DNA from: UBA1715 sp964346725
GTDB taxonomy: Bacteria > Bacteroidota > Bacteroidia > Bacteroidales > UBA1715
Direction of reading: 5' to 3'
NCBI GenBank assembly: GCA_964346725.1
Contig: CAYFVM010000028.1
Coordinates: 1 to 28,825, forward strand
Length of the DNA: 28,825 nt
This document shows, one piece after another, positions 1 to 9,215 of this stretch (positions are counted from its first letter, which is position 1; every line of letters begins with the position of its first letter). The translations under genes were made by a program, and so were the position numbers. The notes beneath the pieces are model-generated. The model was not told the DNA's origin and did not search any database. It saw nothing but the letters and a program-made list of their open reading frames with translations.

Positions 1-3000
1 CCAACTCCTGATGCTTCGCAAGAAGGCGATATTTCGTATTATGTAACGCAAACATTGAATACCTGTGAAAGTGAGATGGCAGAAATCGTAGTATCTGTTG
101 GCGCGCTTGCAAAACCAACGGTACAAGATGTTAGTTACTGTCAAGGAGAAACTGCAACAACGTTGACTGCCACAGCGAGTGGTACTTTGGTTTGGTATGA
201 GTCGGAAACTGCAACAACAGCGTTGGCATCGGCTCCAATTCCTCCAACCACATCGGAGGGAATAACTTCATATTTTGTATCGCAAACATCCGGAGGGTGC
301 GAAAGCGATAGAGCTGAAATAAAAGTAACGATTAAACCGAGTCCTGTAAGTACAATTTCTGCAACAAAAGACAGCTATTGTGGTACAACATCAACCGTTG
401 TTTTGTCATTGACTTCAGCCGTTGATTTAACAAGTGCAACGTATTCTTGGGAAAAAGATGCAACAGCAATAGCTACAACTGCTACCGTAGCGGCTGCAAC
501 TAAGGGTGAATATGTTTGTGTTGTTACTCTTGACGGTTGTGAATATACTACGCCAGCAAAAACAATTACTGAAAATCCTTCTCCGAAATACACTATTACC
601 GGTGCAGGTTCTTATTGCCCGGAATCAACATCAAAAGACGATGTCGTGATTACGTTTACCGCTGGAACAGCTCCTTTCTCATTCGATGAAGCTATCACTG
701 GAACGGGAAATTCTGCAACATCAACATATACGATTACAAATCCAGCAGGTGGTATCTATCAATTAACGTCATTGACCGATGCAAATAATTGTTCAATGAC
801 AGAAACTGGCGCAACTATTGAAGTGGTTGATTTGGATACACCTGATTTAACCATAGGAGCAATTAGTAGCATGTGTGCCGGTACAGTTTCTGTTGATGTA
901 AGTACGTATGTTACTGCGGGTGCAGGAACTGTTTCGTATACGACAGATAAAGGTACTGTTTCTTCTGCCGGAGTTTTAACAGGATTAGATGCCGCTGGTG
1001 AATATACTGTTTCTGTTACGGTCACCGGAACAACTGCTCCATATTGTACCAACACGAAGGATGCCGTTGTAATCGTTTCAGCAAATCCTGTTGTTACTTT
1101 AGATGCCACATATACCGTTTGTTCAGGTACTGATTTGGCATTGACTCCTACAGTTACTTCTACATCTACCTCATTTATCTATGCATGGTCGGGTGATGGA
1201 AGTAGCAAATTGAATAGTACTTCATTAGAATCAGTTACATTTAATGCTACCGTTTCGGTAGATACAGATTATACATTAGATATAGAAGTTGTAGACAAAA
1301 ACTCAACATGTAGCGGTACTGCCTCTACAAATGTTACGGTATATGCATTACCAACTGCTCAATTAACAACCACTCAAAATTATGTTTGTAGTGATGCTGA
1401 TATTACAGTAACTGCAACAGTGAGTGATGATGGCTCTGGTACTGGTGTATGGACAAATGCAACGGAAGATACAGAATTAACGGCAACCGTTGATGGTAGT
1501 ACCTATAGTGCGGGAGTAAACACTGTTTCGTATGTTTATACAGACGCTCATTCTTGTAGCTCAATAGTGGTGACAAAAGACATTACGGTCGTTGCAAAAC
1601 CTGATGCTCCAACAGCTACCACCATTTCATATTGCTTAAATGCAACTGCACAACCATTGGCTATAACTGGTTATTCAAATTTATTATGGTACGGAACAAG
1701 TAAAACGAATATACCAACAACAACTGCTCCAACTCCGTTAACAAACAACGAAGGTATTACAATATATTATGTAAGTCAGGTTGTTGACCAATGTGAAAGT
1801 GATATTGCTGAAGTTACTGTTATTATTAAGAGTAAACTTGAACCACAAATAAATCTTAGCAAATCGGAAGTATGTGCCGGTACGGCAATTAATATTTCAT
1901 TGTCGCAAGGATACAACAAACAAACATGGTCGGGAACTGCTGCTGATTATTTAAATTCAAAAACAATGGCAGCGCCGGAATTCCTTGCAACAGCACCGGC
2001 TGGTTCGTATACATTGACCGTAGATGTAGAAGATGCAAGTTCATGTACAGGAACGGCAAGTGTTGCTATTCAAGTCAACGAAGTTCCTGTTGTCAGCATA
2101 TCTGCCGATGACGTTACTCATTGCGTCTCAGTCAATGATGCTCAAACCATTACGGCAAAAGTTACTCCGTCAACACTCACAGGAACGCATACATGGACAA
2201 ACGTTTCTTCTACTTCGTCAACAGCATCATTTGTTCCAAGTAGTAAGACACCGGACGATTATGAAATTACATATCAGTTTACCAGTGATGACAATTGTCC
2301 GTCAAATGTAGCATCGTTAACAATGACGGTGTACGCATTGCCTTCAATCGGAATTACACCAAGCAAACCTGACGTTTGTATAAGTGGGAATAATTCTTCC
2401 GATATAACAATGACAGCTACGCAAACTACAGGAACATTCGTGTACTCTGTAAACAATGGAGGAACAATTGCTGCCGACGGAACATTCTCTCCGGCAAGTA
2501 ACCCAGCGGGAGATTACATTGTTACATTAACATATACCGATGCAAATAGTTGTACTTCCATAACAACTGCAGATGTATCAATCCATGCTTTACCTACGGT
2601 GGTATTTGATGCTTCAAATCCTGATTCGGCATGCTACACAAATGGCGCATTCGATTTGTTGATAAATTGCACCGATGAAGATGGTATTGTTGAAGCAAAA
2701 ACAACTTCGTTAAATCCTTCAACATCAAGTATAGGAACAAAGACTATTACGTACACCTATTCGGATCTAAATGGTTGTCAAAATTCTGCGGATTATCCTA
2801 TTGTGGTGTATAAAGTTGCGACGCCAACAATTGATGCTCCAAATCCAAAAACGGTAACGATAGACGAATACGGAACATTGCTTGATGTTGCATCTGTTTC
2901 TGCTACTGCAACTACAGCCGGTGACGGAATAGTTTGGCAAAACGATGGTGGAGTACAATTGAGCACAGCAGCATTATATACGTCACCAGAAACCACAGAA

Positions 3001-6000
3001 GGAACGTATTATTATTATGCAAAAGAAACTCGCATGGTTGATGGAACGGCTTGTTACAGTGAATCTGCAAAAGCTACGTTAGTTTTATCTAATTGTCCTG
3101 CAAAATCACCGACAGCGAAAGATACTGTTCTTTGTGTTGGAACCGATGGTACTATTGCCTTGAATGCTTCATTCGCAGGTACTTCTACAGGCAAATCTCT
3201 TGCTTGGTTCTCTGATGACCTTCTAGCAAGCAAATTGGTTGATGGAAATTCGTATTCAACTACGGTTGCTACAACCGCAGCAACTACCTATACATATTAT
3301 GTAGCGGAATACGATGACGGTGGAGCTTGTTGGTCAATTCCAACTAAGGTAATAGCAAACGTAAAAGAAAATCCAACTGTTGAAATAGATGATATAGCAA
3401 CGCTTTGCTATGCTTCCAAAACACATACAGCGGTAGGAAAAATCAATGGTGTTGCTTCTACTGCAGGAACGTGGTCGATAACGAGCGATCCTGCGGCAAT
3501 CAATAGCGTTACCGGAGTCATTAATACGCAGTATTGGGGTGAAAATGACGGTTCTTACACCGTAACATATTCATACACCGATGCTAATAATTGTTCTAAC
3601 TCGGCTTCAAAATCATTCTCAGTTGAATTTCCAGAGATACCAACATCAGATGGGTTTGTCGGTTTAACTGCTAATCCACAACCGGTTGTAGTTACAGCCG
3701 AAGTTTCTTCGTTAGAAACTGGCGCCGTTGTGAAATGGTATGAAACCGCATCGTCAACATCTGTACTTGAGACTGCAAATTCGTATACAACAGGAGATAA
3801 TCCAGCAACCGTTCAAACAGTTACATATTATTTGTCACAAACAGTAAATGGTTGTGAAAGTGAACGCGGAACATCCGTTGTTAAAATAGTCGATTGTCCA
3901 TTCTTGAAACCTACCGTCACTTCTGTTGAAGCGTGTCAGAATGCTACAACAATAAGTGATTTGGCTGCTGCATTGCCTTCTACAACAACAGTTGCCGCTG
4001 ATTCATGGGCATGGTTCGATGCCGATGAAAATCCGTTGTATAATGGACAGGAAACATCGTATGCTTCGGGCGTTTCTACAGCCACCGCAGCGGTTACAAC
4101 GTTCTATGTCGCATATCTTGCAACAGATGCAAGTACAAGTCAACAATGTATGAGCGACAAGGCTGCTGTAACCGTTACAATACATCAATTACCAACGGTA
4201 GCAATCAACGACCCTGCACGTACATTGTGTTACGCCGAAGGCGATGTTCAGTTGACGGCAACGGTGAATGGAACTGCGAACAATACCGGCAATTGGTCGG
4301 TAACTGGGCAACCATCTGCTATATCTACAATGGGTGTTTTCAATACCAAATTTAATAGCGCTACAGATGGCGATTACACTGTAGTTTATTCATACACTGA
4401 TGCAAATAATTGTACTTCACAAGACGATTTGGCGGTACGTGTAGAATACCCTGAAGTTCCATCTGTTGCTAATTATAACGGATTAATTACAAACCCAATT
4501 CCCGTAGTTTTGACTGCCGAAAATATTGAAACATCGGCAACAGTTAATTGGTATTTGGCAAGTTCTTCTGAACAAACTACGGTAAATACGTGGACAACGC
4601 CTGACGACCCGACTGTTGCACATGTTTCTACCTATTCAATTTCTCAAACTAAAAATGGTTGTGAGAGTGAAAAAACAACAAGTACAGTAACTATTAGTGA
4701 CTGTCCGTTTAAGGAAGCTGTTGCTTCAAGTGTTGAAATTTGTCAGGATGAATCTGGTCTACAAGACTTATCTGCTGCATTGCCATCAACAACTACCGTA
4801 GCAGCTGATGCATGGATTTGGTATGATGCTACTGGAAATGAATTACAAAATAGTACATCCGCAACATACGCGCCTTCTGTTTCAACAGCTACCGCAGGCA
4901 CTACAACCTATCAGGTGTCATATGTCGCAACAGACGCAGCTACTTCAATTGCTTGTACATCACCAAAAGCAAAAGTTACGGTTACGGTTAATCCAAAACC
5001 AGTAATAACCTTGCCTGCTGGAAATAAAACACTTGTTTGTTATGATGAAGGAGATGTGCTTTGGACAGCTTCAGCTGACTATCATACAAATGGGGTAGGT
5101 AGTGGTGTTTGGAAGGTAGATGATGTTGAAAACAATGGAATGAGTTCTGCCGGAGTTTTCGATCCAACCACATTCGGCAAAGTATCTGATACATATAGCG
5201 TTTCGTATACTTATACCGATGGAAAATCATGTACTAATACCGAAAAGAAAGATTTGACGGTACAATACACAGTGGCTCCTGCTGTTACAGGTCATTCTTC
5301 ATTAGTCGAAGACAATGCAACGGTATCAATTTCTGCAACGCCAACTGATGCGTCTGCTACAATTACTTGGTACAATGCTATGGGCACAAAATTGTCAAAC
5401 AATAATCCGTATGAAACCGGTGATCCTGAAAATGTGGTAACAAACAAATCATATTTTGCTACGCAAACCATCAATACCTGTGAAAGTGAGAAGGCAGAAG
5501 CAAAAGTTTCAATCATAAATTGCCCTATACCGAAACCGATTGTTGTGCAACCCGCTACAATTTGTAATTACGATAATGCTCCCGAATTGACTGCAACACT
5601 TGGAGCATGGACTTCAGGCACGCGTCCTACTGCAATAACTCCGGAAATATTAAATTTCTATGATGTAGAATTCGGCGGAACTCCACTTTCAAGTAGTGTG
5701 ACCGGAACTTTTACACCAACAATTGACGTCACAAAAGCAGCAACGTATACCTATTATGTAGCAGAATACAATGAAAATGTTCTTCCTTCTGCATGTGAAG
5801 GCAAACGTGCAAAAATTACATTAACGGTAAAGAAACCTGCTAAACCATATGTGTCAATTGAGAAAGATAATGTTTGCCAAGGTCAAACAAATCCACAATG
5901 TTCTGCTGTAGGCCAAGGTTCTATTCAATGGTATGAAAATAGTCCTTCATATCCTGCTGGAGTACCAGATGAAATAGGCACTACATTCATACCTTCTGCA

Positions 6001-8298
6001 ACAGAAGTAGGTGAGCAATATGTTTGGGCAACACAAACTGTTGATGGTTGTTTGTCTGAAGCAGATTCTGTGTTATTTACAATCAAAGCAGTACCTGAGG
6101 CTCCAACAACAGAGAATGCAACTATTTGTTATGGCGCTCCTAAAACAACAGTTTGTGTTCAAGGAAATGTAGGTACAGTTACATGGTATTCAGATGTAAA
6201 TGCTTCAAACGTATTGACAAAAGCAACGTGCTATAGTCCTTCTGAAGAATATGCTGGGGAATATTCTTACTATGCAACTCAGACTGTTAATGGTTGCGAA
6301 AGTGAGCCAACAAAGGCCACCTACACCATTTGTGCTTTGCCATCAGTACCAATGGTAACAACGGAAAACTATTCTTGTGATTACGATAGTGAACATGTAA
6401 TGTCAGTAACAGAACAATCTGGTATAACGGTGGCTTGGTATACATCATCGGATACTACGTCATTGTTGGCAACCGGAAATGAATTTATACATCAAATTAC
6501 TCAAAGTGGTACTGTTACATATTATGTTCGTCAGATTGCAAACGGATGTGTAAGTAATTATGTGACAACAAGTTTTACTGTTGTTGCGCAACCTGCTACT
6601 CCAATAGTGCAAAATGATGCGGTTTGTTATGGCACTGTAGCTTCATTGTCAACCGATGGATATAAAGATATGTGGTATGCAGAATCAACATTGGAAACAA
6701 TTGTTGCACAGGGTAGAAATTATAATGTAGCTGAAGCAACCGCAAATAAGTCATATTATGTGGTTAGAGAGAAAAATGGTTGTGTGAGTGAAACAGCAGA
6801 GGCAACCATTACGGTAATTCCTGTTCCAGATGTTACGATTACGGTTGATGGAGAAGAAACATCATTGTTACAACGTTGCGTTTATGAAGAAGAAAAACCG
6901 ATGGTAGCAGCCGTTTCTCCTGAAATGGCAGATGGCGATTATGTTTCTTGGCTTATATTCCCAGGTAACATTACCGTAGCAAACGATTCTTTGCTTTTGT
7001 CTCAATACGTTCCTGTAACATCTCAAAACACTTCAAATATAGTATACACAATTCGTGCGCAATACATGGTTAAAAATGATACCCATAATTCTTATTGCGA
7101 AAGTGTAATGGATACTATAAAGGTCTCTACAAGCGCAAAAGCTCGTAAACCTATTGTGCTTTCTGATGTGATTTGTCAAGGCGAAGAAATAGAACCAATG
7201 TTTGCATTTGGAACGCCAAACGTAACATGGATTAGTCTCGATGGTATTTTACCAATCGAAGCACACGGACAACGTTACGAATTTTCAAAACAGCAAACCG
7301 ACTTGCCAGTTGGAGATTATTCATTCTTGGTATATGATGTTGATGTGAATACGGGTTGTCATAGTGATACAGTTAGCACTACATTGACACTGGCTCCAGC
7401 TGCACAAACGAAACTTTTTGGTTCTGATTCGGTTTGTGTTAATTCAACAGAAACGTATTACACACAATACAGCGAGGGAAGTCAATATCATTGGTCAGTT
7501 ACTGGAGATAATTTGAATTATAGGAAAGACGCAAAATCGTCTTCAGTTCAATATGTTGATTGGAATAATGCGGGAATTGATACATTGGTTGTTTTTGAAC
7601 AAACATGGGCGGGTTGTCAAGGTGTAGATACATTGGTTGTTAAAATTGCGAACAGTCCTCAGGCTCGATTTATATGGGAACTACCAGGAGAATCCAATGT
7701 AATACAACTTATAGATAGTACCGTACAAGACTCAATTAAAGAGTTTACCGCAAATGGTGATTTGTATACAGAAGAAGTTACCTATACCTTACAATGGAAT
7801 TATGGTCATCTTGGTTCTGATCCATCAAAAGTTGATTTGGAAGTTCCGTATAAGCATCGTTTTATTCCAATTATAGAAGGAAATTATACGTTTGGATACA
7901 ATTGTCCGATACTTACTGTTCGAAATTCATTTGGTTGTTCTGACTCGTACACGGAATGTATATTTATAAATGTATCTTCGAATTTGTTCGTTCCAACTGC
8001 ATTTGCTCCAACAAATCCATCGCAAGAGGTTCGGTATTTCCAACCCAAAGGATACAATCTTAAAACTTGTGAAATATCCGTTTACGACAAATGGGGGAAC
8101 CTTGTTTGGTACTCTGATGCCGTAGAAGAAGGAGCTTTTGTAGGCATGTGGGATGGCCGTTGCAATGGCAAATTGATGGAATCAGGTACGTATATATGGA
8201 AAATGGAAGCTACGTATCTTGATGGTCAGTCATGGGAAGGATTTGATGTAGGCAACGGCAAGAAATCAAAATTTGGTAACGTAATGTTGATACGATAA
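1..8298 (+). CDS. Giant Ig/PKD-repeat surface protein with T9SS type B sorting domain (5' end missing)
   Basis: The frame is open from base 1, so the gene starts upstream; 2765 residues are visible. The TTG at 55 lies inside the frame and is not a start. The protein is a string of about 30 modules of roughly 75-105 residues. Most have a Cys near the start (YC, VC or IC) and a second near the end in a motif like NGCESE, followed by a beta strand and a Pro-rich linker (LP, KP, VP). The composition is rich in Thr, Ser, Ala and Val, as in Ig/PKD-like surface stalks. The last two modules before the tail look PKD-like. The final 104 residues (from base 7984, LFVPTAFAP... to the end) match the gliding-motility-associated C-terminal domain, the type B T9SS signal, with YDKWGNLVW and GTYIWK. 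Known for the family: such proteins are exported through the outer membrane by the T9SS and attached to the surface or released. An adhesin or matrix role is inference. No enzymatic domain is visible. Confidence 0.93.
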   Translation, partial: PTPDASQEGDISYYVTQTLNTCESEMAEIVVSVGALAKPTVQDVSYCQGETATTLTATASGTLVWYESETATTALASAPIPPTTSEGITSYFVSQTSGGCESDRAEIKVTIKPSPVSTISATKDSYCGTTSTVVLSLTSAVDLTSATYSWEKDATAIATTATVAAATKGEYVCVVTLDGCEYTTPAKTITENPSPKYTITGAGSYCPESTSKDDVVITFTAGTAPFSFDEAITGTGNSATSTYTITNPAGGIYQLTSLTDANNCSMTETGATIEVVDLDTPDLTIGAISSMCAGTVSVDVSTYVTAGAGTVSYTTDKGTVSSAGVLTGLDAAGEYTVSVTVTGTTAPYCTNTKDAVVIVSANPVVTLDATYTVCSGTDLALTPTVTSTSTSFIYAWSGDGSSKLNSTSLESVTFNATVSVDTDYTLDIEVVDKNSTCSGTASTNVTVYALPTAQLTTTQNYVCSDADITVTATVSDDGSGTGVWTNATEDTELTATVDGSTYSAGVNTVSYVYTDAHSCSSIVVTKDITVVAKPDAPTATTISYCLNATAQPLAITGYSNLLWYGTSKTNIPTTTAPTPLTNNEGITIYYVSQVVDQCESDIAEVTVIIKSKLEPQINLSKSEVCAGTAINISLSQGYNKQTWSGTAADYLNSKTMAAPEFLATAPAGSYTLTVDVEDASSCTGTASVAIQVNEVPVVSISADDVTHCVSVNDAQTITAKVTPSTLTGTHTWTNVSSTSSTASFVPSSKTPDDYEITYQFTSDDNCPSNVASLTMTVYALPSIGITPSKPDVCISGNNSSDITMTATQTTGTFVYSVNNGGTIAADGTFSPASNPAGDYIVTLTYTDANSCTSITTADVSIHALPTVVFDASNPDSACYTNGAFDLLINCTDEDGIVEAKTTSLNPSTSSIGTKTITYTYSDLNGCQNSADYPIVVYKVATPTIDAPNPKTVTIDEYGTLLDVASVSATATTAGDGIVWQNDGGVQLSTAALYTSPETTEGTYYYYAKETRMVDGTACYSESAKATLVLSNCPAKSPTAKDTVLCVGTDGTIALNASFAGTSTGKSLAWFSDDLLASKLVDGNSYSTTVATTAATTYTYYVAEYDDGGACWSIPTKVIANVKENPTVEIDDIATLCYASKTHTAVGKINGVASTAGTWSITSDPAAINSVTGVINTQYWGENDGSYTVTYSYTDANNCSNSASKSFSVEFPEIPTSDGFVGLTANPQPVVVTAEVSSLETGAVVKWYETASSTSVLETANSYTTGDNPATVQTVTYYLSQTVNGCESERGTSVVKIVDCPFLKPTVTSVEACQNATTISDLAAALPSTTTVAADSWAWFDADENPLYNGQETSYASGVSTATAAVTTFYVAYLATDASTSQQCMSDKAAVTVTIHQLPTVAINDPARTLCYAEGDVQLTATVNGTANNTGNWSVTGQPSAISTMGVFNTKFNSATDGDYTVVYSYTDANNCTSQDDLAVRVEYPEVPSVANYNGLITNPIPVVLTAENIETSATVNWYLASSSEQTTVNTWTTPDDPTVAHVSTYSISQTKNGCESEKTTSTVTISDCPFKEAVASSVEICQDESGLQDLSAALPSTTTVAADAWIWYDATGNELQNSTSATYAPSVSTATAGTTTYQVSYVATDAATSIACTSPKAKVTVTVNPKPVITLPAGNKTLVCYDEGDVLWTASADYHTNGVGSGVWKVDDVENNGMSSAGVFDPTTFGKVSDTYSVSYTYTDGKSCTNTEKKDLTVQYTVAPAVTGHSSLVEDNATVSISATPTDASATITWYNAMGTKLSNNNPYETGDPENVVTNKSYFATQTINTCESEKAEAKVSIINCPIPKPIVVQPATICNYDNAPELTATLGAWTSGTRPTAITPEILNFYDVEFGGTPLSSSVTGTFTPTIDVTKAATYTYYVAEYNENVLPSACEGKRAKITLTVKKPAKPYVSIEKDNVCQGQTNPQCSAVGQGSIQWYENSPSYPAGVPDEIGTTFIPSATEVGEQYVWATQTVDGCLSEADSVLFTIKAVPEAPTTENATICYGAPKTTVCVQGNVGTVTWYSDVNASNVLTKATCYSPSEEYAGEYSYYATQTVNGCESEPTKATYTICALPSVPMVTTENYSCDYDSEHVMSVTEQSGITVAWYTSSDTTSLLATGNEFIHQITQSGTVTYYVRQIANGCVSNYVTTSFTVVAQPATPIVQNDAVCYGTVASLSTDGYKDMWYAESTLETIVAQGRNYNVAEATANKSYYVVREKNGCVSETAEATITVIPVPDVTITVDGEETSLLQRCVYEEEKPMVAAVSPEMADGDYVSWLIFPGNITVANDSLLLSQYVPVTSQNTSNIVYTIRAQYMVKNDTHNSYCESVMDTIKVSTSAKARKPIVLSDVICQGEEIEPMFAFGTPNVTWISLDGILPIEAHGQRYEFSKQQTDLPVGDYSFLVYDVDVNTGCHSDTVSTTLTLAPAAQTKLFGSDSVCVNSTETYYTQYSEGSQYHWSVTGDNLNYRKDAKSSSVQYVDWNNAGIDTLVVFEQTWAGCQGVDTLVVKIANSPQARFIWELPGESNVIQLIDSTVQDSIKEFTANGDLYTEEVTYTLQWNYGHLGSDPSKVDLEVPYKHRFIPIIEGNYTFGYNCPILTVRNSFGCSDSYTECIFINVSSNLFVPTAFAPTNPSQEVRYFQPKGYNLKTCEISVYDKWGNLVWYSDAVEEGAFVGMWDGRCNGKLMESGTYIWKMEATYLDGQSWEGFDVGNGKKSKFGNVMLIR
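2815..5835 (+). repeat. Three-module super-repeat inside the Ig-array gene
   Basis: Three successive blocks, 3094-3894, 3895-4701 and 4702-5520 (267, 269 and 273 codons), each hold the same order of three distinct Ig modules. The first module starts with CP(A/F)K or CPFLKP, the second contains TLCYA or LVCYDEGD, and the third resembles PEIP/PEVP...NPxPVV and ends in CESE(R/K). A module of the third type also precedes the blocks (from 2815) and one of the first type follows (5521-5835). Similarity is easy to see at protein level, for example LPSTTTVAAD in two copies, while the DNA has drifted. This suggests an old unit duplication of about 0.8 kb. Confidence 0.85.
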
Positions 8299-8324
8299 AA
8301 GAGTGTCAATGTATGATTATAAAG

Positions 8325-8351
8325 AAAAGGCAGATTTACCATCTGCCTTTT
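8325..8351. terminator. Bidirectional hairpin terminator between convergent genes
   Basis: A perfect 11-bp inverted repeat (AAAAGGCAGAT / ATCTGCCTTTT) has a 5-base loop at 8336-8340. It has A-rich and T-rich flanks on the two sides, so it can stop transcription from both directions. It sits between the stop codon of the Ig-array gene and the stop of the minus-strand gene. Confidence 0.85.
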
Positions 8352-8358
8352 CTTGTTT

Positions 8359-9111
8359 CTAATATTGTGAGTTTTTCAATTCAGGATGAAGGTCAACAAA
8401 GCGTTCATATTTCCAGAGAATCATCATAATGATTTGAAAATCAGATGTCTCAATTAAATATTGGTCGCTGAAGTTGCAAAATGCAATAAATTGGTCAAAA
8501 TACGCATCAGGAACGTTTGTCATAGCAGTAACCATTTCTTTGTTGAACTTTTTGTTCATAATGAGAATATTCTCTTTTTTGCTCAGAAGTTCTGCTGCTT
8601 TAATTGCATTTTGAGCATGTCGACTTGTAGAATTATATATATCAGTAATAGCACCAGTCATTGTATAGGAAAGTTGTCCCGGTTGGTGATTGTTGATAGG
8701 TAAGAATGGATCCTGTTTAAAATTCAGATTAAATGTGTCTTCGGAAACTTTCATGTTCAACACGCGTGTAGTCAATTCATCATAGGAATATGGAAACCGT
8801 TTTAGGACCTTGCTCAGCTCATAAATTTGAGGAGTGAGATTTACATTGATATTATTTTCTTTATAGACAACGTATTTCTCCCAATAATAGCCAATAGAAG
8901 AAAAAACGAGTGTATCGTTAGTGTGAGAGAAAATTTCAAATTTTCCGTTATCGTCACTTTCTACAACTATCTTACGTGATATATTCTCTACATATACATG
9001 AGGTACACCTTGGTGGGTATCCGAGTCTTGGATAGTTCCCGAAATGGTTTTTTGGGAAAAAACGGCTGTCGCTGAAAGCAAACCAATACAAAGAGAAAAT
9101 AATCTATCCAT
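8359..9111 (-). CDS. Exported protein with CarboxypepD_reg-like domain, function unknown
   Basis: This is a 250-residue protein. Residues 1-19 look like a signal peptide (hydrophobic stretch ending AVFSQ). Residues about 20-90 match the carboxypeptidase regulatory-like beta-sandwich common in Bacteroidetes: KTISGTI, a GVPHVYV strand, DDNGKFEI and VFSSIGY. The remaining 160 residues contain LSYTMTGAITDIYNSTS and helical segments that I do not recognise. The architecture resembles single-domain relatives of the N-terminal part of TonB receptors, but there is no plug or barrel here. It probably acts in the periplasm or at the outer membrane; the role is unknown. It is transcribed divergently from the gene at 9216. 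Confidence 0.8.
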   Translation of the reverse strand: MDRLFSLCIGLLSATAVFSQKTISGTIQDSDTHQGVPHVYVENISRKIVVESDDNGKFEIFSHTNDTLVFSSIGYYWEKYVVYKENNINVNLTPQIYELSKVLKRFPYSYDELTTRVLNMKVSEDTFNLNFKQDPFLPINNHQPGQLSYTMTGAITDIYNSTSRHAQNAIKAAELLSKKENILIMNKKFNKEMVTAMTNVPDAYFDQFIAFCNFSDQYLIETSDFQIIMMILWKYERFVDLHPELKNSQY

Positions 9112-9119
9112 AAGCGAAG

Positions 9120-9127
9120 CAAAGATA
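9120..9127 (-). promoter_or_regulatory. Candidate -7 box of the minus-strand gene at 8359-9111
   Basis: Read on the minus strand, the bases give TATCTTTG, a match to the Bacteroidetes -7 consensus TAnnTTTG. The box ends only 8 bases before the ATG, so the transcript would be nearly leaderless if both assignments are right. I see no clear TTG -33 element. Confidence 0.45.
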
Positions 9128-9183
9128 TTAAAATGGCATAGTTAGAAAAAAATAAAAGTAATATGTATGTAAAATAAATTTTC

Positions 9184-9191
9184 TATATTTG
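9184..9191 (+). promoter_or_regulatory. Candidate -7 box of the gene at 9216
   Basis: TATATTTG matches TAnnTTTG and lies 24 bases before the ATG at 9216, the usual distance. No good TTG sits 17-23 bases upstream, so the -33 element is weak or absent. Confidence 0.6.
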
Positions 9192-9215
9192 TACTATACA
9201 ATAAAAAGATAGTTT

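Noticed and set aside
375..1109. Minus-strand reading frames within the Ig-array gene (and similar ones at 20466-22262)
   Set aside because: They are shadows produced by the Thr/Ser/Val-rich coding strand; they lack start signals and sit entirely inside strong genes.
1..8298. DNA tandem repeat or CRISPR-like periodicity in the Ig-array gene
   Set aside because: The periodicity is in the protein domains; units are 225-315 bases, diverged and fully coding, with no short identical repeats and unique spacers.
8461..8703. Small plus-strand ORF opposite the 8359-9111 gene
   Set aside because: It is antisense to a well-supported signal-peptide protein with a domain match and has no promoter of its own.
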